Shown here in pieces: positions 23,799 through 33,025 of a DNA stretch of 64,000 bases (position 1 is its first letter; the number at the start of each line of letters is the position of its first letter). Below the pieces are notes generated by a model. The model made no database searches and was not told the DNA's origin. It was given only the letters and a program-made list of their open reading frames with translations. The stretch is from Sphingomonas_B tabacisoli (GTDB lineage: Bacteria > Pseudomonadota > Alphaproteobacteria > Sphingomonadales > Sphingomonadaceae). The translations under genes and the position numbers were made by a program. The stretch spans positions 1,612,001 to 1,676,000 of the forward strand of contig NZ_JBHUDY010000001.1 of NCBI RefSeq assembly GCF_042678385.1, given 5' to 3'.

Positions 23799-26635
23799 TC
23801 GGCGGCCTCGACATGGGCGATCCGGCGGGAGCGTTCGCTCAGCGCCTCGTAATCCTCCTGCCAGTCGGTCGGACCGTTGGAGGGGGCGACCTGCACCGCC
23901 GTCACTTTGTATTCGGGGCAATTGGTCGCCCAGTCGGAATATTCCGTGGTGACGACGTTGGCCTGCGTCGCCGGATGGTGGAAGGTCGTATAGGTCACAC
24001 CCGGCGCCACACGGTCGGTGACCAGCACGCGGAGTGTCGTCTCGCCCGAGCGGCTGGCGAGCTTCGCCCAGTCGCCGGTTTTCAGCCCGCGCTCCTCGGC
24101 GTCGTGCGGGTGCATTTCCAGCAAATCCTCGGGATGCCAGACGGTGTTGGCCGTCCGCCGTGTCTGCGCGCCGACATTATACTGGCTGAGGATCCGACCG
24201 GTGGTGAGCAGCAGCGGATAACGTGGGCCGGTCTTCTCGTCGGTCGGCACATAGTCGGTGACGACGAAATGCCCCTTGCCGCGCACGAAGCCGCCGATGT
24301 GCATCACCGGCGATCCCTCGGGCGCCGCGTCGTTGCAGGGCCATTGGATCGAGCCCAGCTCGTCGAGCTTCGCAAACGACACGCCGGCAAAGGTCGGCGT
24401 CAGCCGCGCAATCTCGTCCATGATCTCGGACGGGTGCGTGTAGGACCAGCCAAGCCCCAGCGCGTTGGCGAGGCCCTGGGTCACTTCCCAATCCTCCAGC
24501 CCGTTCATCGGCGCCATCACCTTGCGCACCGGCTGGATGCGCCGCTCGGCATTGGTGAAGGTGCCGTTCTTCTCGAGGAAGGTAGAGCCCGGCAAGAAGA
24601 TATGCGCGTAGTTGGCGGTCTCGTTCAGGAACAGGTCGTGGACGATCACGCATTCCATCGCGGCCAGACCCGCCGCGACATGCCTGGTGTTCGGGTCGGA
24701 CTGAAGAATGTCCTCACCCTGGATGTAGAGCGCCTTGAACACGCCATCGACGGCGGCGTCGAGCATGTTGGGGATGCGCAGGCCCGGCTCTGGATCGAGC
24801 GCAACGCCCCAGTCCGTCTCGAACAGCCGCCGCGTCGCATCGTCGGAAACGTGGCGATAGCCCGAATATTCGTGCGGAAAGCTGCCCATGTCGCAGCTCC
24901 CTTGCACATTGTTCTGGCCCCTGAGCGGGTTCACGCCGACGCCCTCGCGGCCGATATTGCCGGTCGCCATTGCCAGGTTCGCGATCGCCATCACGGTCGA
25001 GCTGCCCTGGCTATGCTCGGTCACCCCAAGGCCATAATAGATCGCGCCATTGCCGCCGGTCGCATACAGCCGCGCCGCGGCGCGCAGCTCCTGCGGGTCG
25101 ACCAGGGTCACAGGCGCCAGCGTCTCCGGCGAGTGCTTCGGGTCGCCGACGAACGCCGCCCATTCGCGATACTCGTCCCAGTCGCAGCGCTCGCGGATGA
25201 ACGCCTCGTCGGCGAGACCCTCGGTCACCACCACATGCGCCATCGCGGTCAGCACGGCGACATTGGTGCCGGGGCGAAGCGGCAGGTGGTGCGCCGCGTC
25301 GATGTGCGGCGTGTGGACGATATCGATGCGGCGCGGATCGACGACGATCAGCTTCGCGCCTTGCCGCAGCCGCTGCTTCATCCGGCTGGCGAAGACCGGG
25401 TGCCCGTCGGTCGGGTTAGCGCCGATCACCATGATGACGTCGGCCTGCTCGACCGATTCGAAATCCTGCGTCCCCGCCGAGGTGCCGAACGTCGTCTTCA
25501 GCCCATAGCCCGTCGGCGAGCGACAGACACGCGCGCAGGTATCGACATTGTTGTTGCCGAAGCCGGCGCGGACCAGTTTCTGCACAAGGAACGTCTCTTC
25601 GTTGGTGCAGCGCGACGAGGTGATGCCGCCAATCGAGAGCCGTCCGTATTTCGCCTGAATGCGCTTCAGCTCGGACGCGGCGTGGGTGAGGGCTTCGTCC
25701 CAGCTCACTTCGCGCCACGGCTCGTCGATCGAGGCGCGGATCATCGGGTTCAGGATGCGCTCCTGATGATTGGCATAGCCCCAGGCGAACCGCCCCTTCA
25801 CGCAGCTATGCCCGCGATTGGCCTTGCCGTCCTTCCACGGCACCATGCGGACGAGCTGCTCGCCCTTCATCTCCGCGCGGAAGGTGCAGCCGACCCCGCA
25901 ATAGGCGCAGGTGGTGACGGTCGCGCTCTCGGGCATGCCGAGTTCCTTGACCGCCCGTTCCTGCAGCGCCCCCGTCGGGCAAGCCTGCACGCAAGCCCCG
26001 CACGACACGCACTCCGAACTCAGAAACTCCTCCGACGGCAGCCCCGCCGAGACCTTCGACGCAAATCCCCGCCCGTCGATCGTCAGCGCGAATGTTCCCT
26101 GGATCTCGTCGCACGCCCGCACGCAGCGCGAGCAGACGATGCACTTGGCCGGATCGAAGTCGAAATAGGGATTGGAGGCATCGACCGCCTCGCCCAAATG
26201 ATTGTCGCCCGGCGCGTAGCGAACCGTGGTCAGCCCCACCGCCTCGGCCTGCGCCCGCATTTCGCAATCGCCTTGCGCACAAGCGCTGCAGTCCGCCGGA
26301 TGATCGGTGAGGTAAAGCTCCATCACCCCCCGCCGCAGCCGCGCGAGCGTGTCGCTCTCCGTCCGCACCACCATGCCCTGGGCCGCGGGCGTGGTGCACG
26401 AAGCCGGCGTGCCCCGCGCGCCGTCGATCTCGACCAGGCACAGCCGGCACGAGCCGAATTGCTTCAGGCTGTCGGTCGCGCAGAGCTTCGGGATCGCGAG
26501 GCCCGCTTCCGCTGCCGCCCGCATCACCGTCGTGCCCGCCGGCACCGTGACCCCACGCCCGTCGATCGTCAGCGTGACCGTCTCGTCCGCGCGCGAGGCG
26601 GGGGTGCCAAAATCGGGCTGGAATTCATAGCCCAT
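23795..26635 (-). CDS. fdsA: NAD-dependent formate dehydrogenase alpha subunit FdsA
   Basis: 946-residue catalytic subunit oxidising formate to CO2. Domains in order: [2Fe-2S] ferredoxin domain (Cys52, 63, 66, 80), an NuoG-like His-Cys cluster (DHPADCSACAQGDC near 111-124), two [4Fe-4S] clusters (CIVCSRCVRAC and CVSCGACVQACP, about 165-220), a further CxxCxxxC cluster at 243-250, then the molybdopterin domain. The Mo ligand is Cys371, not selenocysteine. The next residue is Arg372, where the family has a catalytic His. The start is ATG 26635 with GGAG upstream, inside the mobA 3' end. Confidence 0.95.
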   Translation of the reverse strand: MGYEFQPDFGTPASRADETVTLTIDGRGVTVPAGTTVMRAAAEAGLAIPKLCATDSLKQFGSCRLCLVEIDGARGTPASCTTPAAQGMVVRTESDTLARLRRGVMELYLTDHPADCSACAQGDCEMRAQAEAVGLTTVRYAPGDNHLGEAVDASNPYFDFDPAKCIVCSRCVRACDEIQGTFALTIDGRGFASKVSAGLPSEEFLSSECVSCGACVQACPTGALQERAVKELGMPESATVTTCAYCGVGCTFRAEMKGEQLVRMVPWKDGKANRGHSCVKGRFAWGYANHQERILNPMIRASIDEPWREVSWDEALTHAASELKRIQAKYGRLSIGGITSSRCTNEETFLVQKLVRAGFGNNNVDTCARVCRSPTGYGLKTTFGTSAGTQDFESVEQADVIMVIGANPTDGHPVFASRMKQRLRQGAKLIVVDPRRIDIVHTPHIDAAHHLPLRPGTNVAVLTAMAHVVVTEGLADEAFIRERCDWDEYREWAAFVGDPKHSPETLAPVTLVDPQELRAAARLYATGGNGAIYYGLGVTEHSQGSSTVMAIANLAMATGNIGREGVGVNPLRGQNNVQGSCDMGSFPHEYSGYRHVSDDATRRLFETDWGVALDPEPGLRIPNMLDAAVDGVFKALYIQGEDILQSDPNTRHVAAGLAAMECVIVHDLFLNETANYAHIFLPGSTFLEKNGTFTNAERRIQPVRKVMAPMNGLEDWEVTQGLANALGLGWSYTHPSEIMDEIARLTPTFAGVSFAKLDELGSIQWPCNDAAPEGSPVMHIGGFVRGKGHFVVTDYVPTDEKTGPRYPLLLTTGRILSQYNVGAQTRRTANTVWHPEDLLEMHPHDAEERGLKTGDWAKLASRSGETTLRVLVTDRVAPGVTYTTFHHPATQANVVTTEYSDWATNCPEYKVTAVQVAPSNGPTDWQEDYEALSERSRRIAHVEAAE

Positions 26636-27146
26636 GACGTTGCTCCAATCGCGCCAGATCCTCCGGCGTGTTCACATTAGCAGGTTCGTGCCGAAGCTTC
26701 ACCGGTCGCGCGCCAATCGCTTCGGCAAATGCCAGCATCGAATGCCTGCCGCTGCCGGTCAGGATTTCTTCGAGCGCGTCGGCGGCTGAGACCGGCCACA
26801 ACCCCAGCACCGGCTGGCTCGCGACATAAGCCGGCGCGGGCATCAGAGACATGCGCAGGTCGGCCGGCACGCCGGGCGCATCGACACCGCAGCTCAGCAC
26901 CGCGTCGAACAAGTTTGCGCGGGCGTGGCGCAACGCGCCCGCCAGCCCACCGAGCGGCCCGCAGCCCGGTTCCGGCCAGTCCGCGATCCCGCCGTAGCGC
27001 CCAACCATCACCACCGCATCGCACTGCGCTGCGAGGGCCGCAACCGCATGCTCGATCAGCGGAACGCCGCGATATTCAGCCAGCGCCTTGTCGGAACCGA
27101 AGCGGCTGGACCGCCCGCCAGCCAGCACTGCGCCGAGCACTTTCAC
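26625..27146 (-). CDS. mobA: Molybdenum cofactor guanylyltransferase MobA
   Basis: 173-residue nucleotidyltransferase that attaches GMP to molybdopterin to make the bis-MGD cofactor used by FdsA. The family signature LAGGRSSRFGSDKAL is at the N terminus. The GTG start at 27146 overlaps the fdsB stop as GTGA, and its own end overlaps fdsA by 11 bases. Its place between fdsB and fdsA makes it a dedicated cofactor-maturation gene of this operon. Confidence 0.92.
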   Translation of the reverse strand: MKVLGAVLAGGRSSRFGSDKALAEYRGVPLIEHAVAALAAQCDAVVMVGRYGGIADWPEPGCGPLGGLAGALRHARANLFDAVLSCGVDAPGVPADLRMSLMPAPAYVASQPVLGLWPVSAADALEEILTGSGRHSMLAFAEAIGARPVKLRHEPANVNTPEDLARLEQRHGL

Positions 27147-28606
27147 CGCGCGAAATCCTCGGGAAAATGCGTGATCGCGCTCATCACCGGATAAGGGGTG
27201 AAACCGCCGAGCGCACAGAGCGAGCCGAACTTCATCGTCTCGCACAGCTCGGTTACCAGCGCGAGATTGGCATCGCGCGCCTCGCCCGCGATCACCCGCT
27301 CCATCGTCTCGCGCCCGCGCACCGCGCCCAAGCGGCACGGCGTGCATTTCCCGCAGCTTTCCGCCGCGCAGAACTCGAATGCGAACCGCGCTTGGCGCGC
27401 CATGTCGACGCTGTCGTCGAACACGACAATGCCGGCATGGCCGATCAACCCATCGCGCGCGGTAAATTCCTCATAGTCGAACACGGTGTCGAACAGGCTC
27501 GGCGGAAAATAGGCGCCCAGCGGTCCGCCCACCTGCACGGCCTTGACCGGCCGTCCCGAGGCAGTGCCGCCGCCGATCTCGTTCACCAGCTCGCCTAGCG
27601 TGAGCCCGAACGCCGTCTCAAACAGCCCGGCATGCTTCACATTGCCGGCAAGCTGGACCGGCATGGTGCCGCGCGAGCGGCCGGTCCCGTAATCGGCATA
27701 GGCCTGCCCCCCATGCGCCAGCACCCACGGCACGGCCGCGAGCGTCAGCACATTATTGACCACGGTCGGGCAGCCGAACAGACCTTCGATCGCCGGCAGC
27801 GGCGGCTTGGCGCGCACCTCGCCGCGCTTGCCTTCCAACGAGTTGAGAAGCGAAGTCTCCTCGCCACAGACATAGGCGCCGGCGCCGGTCCGAATCTCGA
27901 TCCCAAATGGCGCGATCAGGTGGGCGGACAGCCGAACCGCCGCTTCCATTTTGGCAATCGCATGCGGATATTCGGAGCGGATATAGACAAAGCCCTTTTG
28001 CGCCCCGACCGCGAGCGCGGCGATCGCCATGCCCTCGATCAGGCAGAACGGGTCGCCTTCCATCAGCATCCGGTCGGCGAACGTGCCACTGTCGCCTTCG
28101 TCGGCGTTGCACACCACGTATTTGCGCGCACCCGCCGCCTGCCGGACGGTGTTCCACTTGATGCCCGCCGGAAAGCCCGCGCCGCCGCGCCCACGCACGC
28201 CCGATATCGTCACTTCATCGACGATCGCTTCCGGCGCCATCGCCCGCGCGCGCTCCAGGCCCTCCCATCCGCCAGTCGCTGCATAGTCGTCCAGGCTCAG
28301 CGGCCGTGTTCGCCCAGCGCGCGCGAACGTCAGCCGCTGCTGCCGCGCGATAAACGGATGCGCCGCGACATCGCCGATCCGCTTGTGCTCCAGCGCGCCC
28401 GAAAGCAGCGCCTCGACCTCTCCGGCCAGCACCGGGCCGTAGCCGATCCGCCCCTCTTCCGCCTCGACTTCGACCAGCGGCTCCAGCCAGTGCATGCCCC
28501 AGCTACTCGTGCGGACGACTTCGTGTCCCATCGCCTCGGCCCGGGCGGCGACGGCGTCCGCGCCGCAGGCCAGTGCCGCGGCATCGTCGGAAACGAACAG
28601 CCTCAC
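27143..28606 (-). CDS. fdsB: NAD-dependent formate dehydrogenase beta subunit FdsB
   Basis: 487-residue NuoF-like flavoprotein that hands electrons from the Fe-S chain to NAD. Residues 1-95 are a thioredoxin-like extension. Then come the NAD/FMN-binding region (GVRGRGGAGFPAG), VVCNADEGDSGTF, and a C-terminal [4Fe-4S] site ESCGKCTPCRLG with a fourth Cys in SLCALGG. The GTG start at 28606 overlaps the fdsG stop. Confidence 0.95.
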   Translation of the reverse strand: MRLFVSDDAAALACGADAVAARAEAMGHEVVRTSSWGMHWLEPLVEVEAEEGRIGYGPVLAGEVEALLSGALEHKRIGDVAAHPFIARQQRLTFARAGRTRPLSLDDYAATGGWEGLERARAMAPEAIVDEVTISGVRGRGGAGFPAGIKWNTVRQAAGARKYVVCNADEGDSGTFADRMLMEGDPFCLIEGMAIAALAVGAQKGFVYIRSEYPHAIAKMEAAVRLSAHLIAPFGIEIRTGAGAYVCGEETSLLNSLEGKRGEVRAKPPLPAIEGLFGCPTVVNNVLTLAAVPWVLAHGGQAYADYGTGRSRGTMPVQLAGNVKHAGLFETAFGLTLGELVNEIGGGTASGRPVKAVQVGGPLGAYFPPSLFDTVFDYEEFTARDGLIGHAGIVVFDDSVDMARQARFAFEFCAAESCGKCTPCRLGAVRGRETMERVIAGEARDANLALVTELCETMKFGSLCALGGFTPYPVMSAITHFPEDFAR

Positions 28607-29031
28607 GCCGCCGCGATCCGCTCGATCAGCGCGCTCAGCGAAGCCTCGTCAAGCCGCGCGTGCACCTCGCTCCCGACCAGCGCCGCCGGTCCCACTGAGC
28701 AAAGGCCAAGACAATAAACGGTCTCAAGCTCCACGCGCGCATCCTCGCCCACCGCTGCGACCAGCGCCTCGACTCCGCGCGACTGGCACGCTTCCGCCCG
28801 GCATAATTTGATCGCCGGCCTTACGCGCGGCGTGCGGCGGAAATCGTGATAGAAGGAAACGACGCCCGACACTTCCGCCCGGCTCAGATTCAGCGCCGCC
28901 GCGATCTCGACGATGTGCGCTTCGGAAATGCAGCCGAACCCATCCTGCACGTCATGCAGAATCGGCAGCAGCGGCCCCTCGCGGCCGATATGCCGATCGA
29001 TGATCTCACGCAGGTCGTATTTTTCATTCAC
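28603..29031 (-). CDS. fdsG: NAD-dependent formate dehydrogenase gamma subunit FdsG
   Basis: 142-residue NuoE-like thioredoxin-fold protein with one [2Fe-2S] cluster (CRAEAC and CLGLC). It pairs with FdsB in the diaphorase part of the soluble enzyme. It is the first gene of fdsG-fdsB-mobA-fdsA-fdsD-fdhD, whose promoter must lie in 29032-29285, a gap shared with divergent paaJ. Confidence 0.94.
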   Translation of the reverse strand: MNEKYDLREIIDRHIGREGPLLPILHDVQDGFGCISEAHIVEIAAALNLSRAEVSGVVSFYHDFRRTPRVRPAIKLCRAEACQSRGVEALVAAVGEDARVELETVYCLGLCSVGPAALVGSEVHARLDEASLSALIERIAAA

Positions 29032-29193
29032 GAAAGTCAGCGCAGGGTCGCCATAGCTCCGGGCGGTTTTCCCGAGGCCGATTTCCTATCCTCTACCAAG
29101 TGCCGGAGCGCATGCAAGGCGGCGGTGTCGGCTGTCGGCGCACCGGGCTCGCTTCCTGCCGCCCCAGCCCGATATCACATAACCGTAGATGTT

Positions 29194-29219
29194 GCCGGCT
29201 TGATCGTGTCAAAGCCGGC
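29194..29219. promoter_or_regulatory. Inverted repeat GCCGGCTT-N10-AAGCCGGC in the fdsG-paaJ gap
   Basis: An 8-bp perfect dyad, nearly 12 bp if a one-base bulge is allowed (TTGA/TCAA continues it), in the middle of the 254-base divergent region. It could be an operator or a hairpin in the paaJ leader. The rest of the gap shows an AGGAGGA ribosome binding site for paaJ and no other clear element. Confidence 0.4.
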
Positions 29220-29285
29220 GTCGTTGCCGTTCCGCGGAGCGTCTCCGACAGCGGGCGGTCCGATCATCGAGGAGGAAAGCGCGCT

Positions 29286-30488
<1,203 letters not shown>

Positions 30489-30495
30489 CCATTCG

Positions 30496-30515
30496 TTGAC
30501 CGCTCGGTCGGCTAA
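30496..30515. promoter_or_regulatory. TetR-type operator-like palindrome upstream of paaA
   Basis: TTGACCGCTCGGTCGGCTAA is an imperfect 20-base palindrome with a CCGnnCGnnCGG core, as bound by TetR-family repressors; PaaR regulators of phenylacetate genes belong to that family. It contains a TTGACC that could be a -35 element and lies 28 bases before the paaA ATG, in the only gap between paaJ and paaA. No paaR gene is in the window. Confidence 0.5.
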
Positions 30516-30542
30516 TGATATGGCGGGGCTAGGAGTCCAGCC

Positions 30543-31529
30543 ATGTACACCACCGAACTGCAGAAAAGCGCCAAGCCGGTGTCGCTCTCCAACGAGCCGC
30601 AGGAGTTGGTCGACGCGTTCGAGGCGCGGGTCGCGGCCGACGAATTCATCGAGCCGAAGGACTGGATGCCGGAAGCGTACCGCAAGACGCTGATCCGCCA
30701 GATTTCCCAGCACGCGCACAGCGAAGTCGTAGGGATGCTCCCGGAAGGCAATTGGATTACGCGCGCGCCGTCGCTGCGCCGCAAGGCGGTGCTGCTCGCC
30801 AAGGTGCAGGACGAGGGCGGGCACGGGCTCTATCTCTACTGCGCGGCCGAGACGCTGGGCGCCAGCCGCGAGGAGATGATCGACGCGCTGCATTCGGGCC
30901 GCGCCAAATATTCGACGATCTTCAACTATCCGACGCTCACCTGGGCGGACATCGGCGCGATCGGCTGGCTGGTCGACGGCGCAGCGATCATGAACCAGGT
31001 GCCGCTTCAGCGCACCAGCTATGGTCCCTATGCCCGCGCGATGGTCCGCGTGTGCAAGGAGGAAAGCTTCCACCAGCGCCAAGGCTATGAGATCATGATG
31101 GTGCTGGCGAACGGCACGCCCGAGCAGCGCGAAATGGCGCAGGACGCGCTCAACCGCTGGTGGTGGCCGAGCCTGATGATGTTCGGCCCGTCCGACGAGA
31201 ATTCGCCCAACACCGCGCAGTCGATGCGCTGGCGGATCAAGCGGGACACGAACGACGAGCTCCGCCAGAAGTTCGTCGATGTGACCGTGCCGCAGGCCGA
31301 GTTCCTCGGCCTCACGGTTCCCGACCCCGATCTGAAATGGAATGCCGAGCGCGGCGCCTATGATTTCGGCGCGGTCGATTGGGAGGAATTCTACGCCGTG
31401 GTCCGTGGCGAAGGGCCGGTCGCCAGGGAACGGATGCTCGCCCGTCGCAAAGCCTGGGACGACAATCGCTGGGTGCGCGAAGCCGCCGCCGCCCATGAGG
31501 CGAAGCGCGCAGCGAAAAAGGCCGCCTGA
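30543..31529 (+). CDS. paaA: Phenylacetyl-CoA 1,2-epoxidase subunit PaaA
   Basis: 328-residue catalytic subunit of the di-iron multicomponent oxygenase that epoxidises the aromatic ring of phenylacetyl-CoA. The ferritin-like helical bundle carries the iron ligands (Glu/His in QDEGGHG near 90-97 and EESFHQRQG in the middle). AGGAG precedes the ATG. It is the first gene of paaABCDE and ends 3 bases before paaB. Confidence 0.96.
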   Translation: MYTTELQKSAKPVSLSNEPQELVDAFEARVAADEFIEPKDWMPEAYRKTLIRQISQHAHSEVVGMLPEGNWITRAPSLRRKAVLLAKVQDEGGHGLYLYCAAETLGASREEMIDALHSGRAKYSTIFNYPTLTWADIGAIGWLVDGAAIMNQVPLQRTSYGPYARAMVRVCKEESFHQRQGYEIMMVLANGTPEQREMAQDALNRWWWPSLMMFGPSDENSPNTAQSMRWRIKRDTNDELRQKFVDVTVPQAEFLGLTVPDPDLKWNAERGAYDFGAVDWEEFYAVVRGEGPVARERMLARRKAWDDNRWVREAAAAHEAKRAAKKAA

Positions 31530-31532
31530 ACG

Positions 31533-31817
31533 ATGGCGAACGACTGGCCGCTCTGGGAAGTGTTCGTCCGCGCGCGCGGCGGATTGTCGCACCGCCACGT
31601 CGGCAGCGTGCATGCGCCGGATGCGGACATGGCGCTGATGCACGCGCGCGACACCTATACCCGCCGGATGGAAGGCGTCAGCATCTGGGTCGCGAAATCG
31701 GCCGATATCGCCGCCAGCGATCCGGCCGGGCAGGGGCCCTTGTTCGAGCCGGCGGCGGACAAGGTCTATCGCCACCCGACCTTCTATCAGATCCCAGACG
31801 CGGTGAAGAACATCTGA
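31533..31817 (+). CDS. paaB: Phenylacetyl-CoA epoxidase subunit PaaB
   Basis: 94-residue bridging subunit of the PaaABCE epoxidase. The N-terminal WPLWEVFVRARGGLSHRHVG pattern is diagnostic. It follows paaA directly and shares one base with the paaC start (TGATG), so the subunits should be made in step. Confidence 0.95.
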   Translation: MANDWPLWEVFVRARGGLSHRHVGSVHAPDADMALMHARDTYTRRMEGVSIWVAKSADIAASDPAGQGPLFEPAADKVYRHPTFYQIPDAVKNI

Positions 31818-32578
31818 TGACGGCGCTTGGCGATCCACGCTTCGAATATCTGCTGCGCCTGGGCGACGATGCGCTGGTTCTCGGTCAGCGCCTGTCCGAA
31901 TGGTGCGGCCATGCGCCGACGCTTGAGGTTGACCTCAGCCTCGCCAATATCGGGCTCGACCTGATCGGGCAGGCGACGTTCTTCCTCGGTTACGCGGGCG
32001 AGCTGGAAGGGAAGGGACGCGATGCCGACGCGCTCGCCTTCCATCGCGACGTGCTGGCCTATCGCAATTGCCTCATGGTCGAGCAGCCGAACGGCGACTT
32101 CGTGCGGACCATCGCCCGGCAATTCCTCTATTCCTCGATGCATGAGCTGCTGCTGGGCGCGCTGATCCGATCGAACGACGCGCGCATCGCCGAAGTCGCC
32201 GCCAAAGGCGTCAAGGAAGTGCGCTACCACCGCGAGCTTGCGGGAGACTGGGTGATCCGGCTCGGCGACGGCACGGACGAAAGCCGGCAGCGCATGATCG
32301 ACGGGCTCGACTGGCATTGGCGTTTCGTCGACGAGCTGTTCCAGATGGACGCGATCGAGCAAGCCCTGGCGGCCGAAGGCGTCGCCGCTGATCGTTCCAC
32401 TCTGAGGCCGGCCTTCGATGCGGGCGTGGCGGCTGTGCTGAACGACGCCACGCTCGAAATGCCCGAGCTGCCGCGCGCAACCGTGGGCGGCCGGGTCGGC
32501 CACCATAGCGAGCATCTCGGACACCTGCTCGCCGTGATGCAGCATCTGCCCCGCAGCTATCCCGACGCGCGATGGTAG
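31817..32578 (+). CDS. paaC: Phenylacetyl-CoA epoxidase subunit PaaC
   Basis: 253-residue structural partner of PaaA. It has the same helical fold but no di-iron centre and stabilises the (AC)2 core of the epoxidase. Conserved stretches are LGDDALVLGQRLSEWCGHAP at the N terminus and GDGTDES later. It overlaps paaD by 7 bases. Confidence 0.95.
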   Translation: MTALGDPRFEYLLRLGDDALVLGQRLSEWCGHAPTLEVDLSLANIGLDLIGQATFFLGYAGELEGKGRDADALAFHRDVLAYRNCLMVEQPNGDFVRTIARQFLYSSMHELLLGALIRSNDARIAEVAAKGVKEVRYHRELAGDWVIRLGDGTDESRQRMIDGLDWHWRFVDELFQMDAIEQALAAEGVAADRSTLRPAFDAGVAAVLNDATLEMPELPRATVGGRVGHHSEHLGHLLAVMQHLPRSYPDARW

Positions 32579-33024
32579 CCATTGAGGACGTAAGCGATAC
32601 GATCCGCGGCATTCTCGCCGAGGTTCCGGATCCCGAAATCCCGGCGCTGTCCGTCGTCGATCTCGGCATCGTTCGGGATGTGAGCGACGAAGCCGTGACG
32701 ATCACGCCCACCTATTCGGGTTGCCCCGCAACGCTCGCCATCGAGCAATCGATCCGTGCGGCGCTGGACCATGCCGGGTTGCAGAACGTCGCCGTCCGCA
32801 CTGTGCTGTCGCCGCCCTGGTCCACCGACTGGATCACGCCGGAAGGCCATGAAAAGCTGCGCGCCTACGGCATCACGCCGCCGACCTCCGGCGGGACCGT
32901 CGAATGCCCCCGCTGCGGCTCGACCCATACGCAGGAAGTCAGCCGCTTCGGCTCGACGCCGTGCAAGGCACAATGGCGATGCCGCGACTGTCTCGAGCCC
33001 TTCGACCGCTTCAAGTGCCATTGA
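32572..33024 (+). CDS. paaD: PaaD, iron-sulfur assembly-type protein of the phenylacetate epoxidase
   Basis: 150 residues: an N-terminal DUF59/MIP18 domain (VPDPEIPALSVVDLGI) and a C-terminal zinc ribbon (CPRCGS and CRDC). It is thought to help maturation of the iron or Fe-S centres of the epoxidase system and is not part of the final enzyme. It ends 1 base before the paaE ATG. Confidence 0.94.
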   Translation: MVAIEDVSDTIRGILAEVPDPEIPALSVVDLGIVRDVSDEAVTITPTYSGCPATLAIEQSIRAALDHAGLQNVAVRTVLSPPWSTDWITPEGHEKLRAYGITPPTSGGTVECPRCGSTHTQEVSRFGSTPCKAQWRCRDCLEPFDRFKCH

Positions 33025-33025
33025 G

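Noticed and set aside
25515..25530. Possible selenocysteine formate dehydrogenase
   Set aside because: The Mo-ligand codon is TGT (Cys371), no in-frame TGA is present.
23609..26680. 1023-codon open frame on the plus strand opposite fdsA
   Set aside because: It is a high-GC antisense shadow: Arg/His/Gly-rich composition, no domain, and entirely opposite a gene with clear cofactor motifs.
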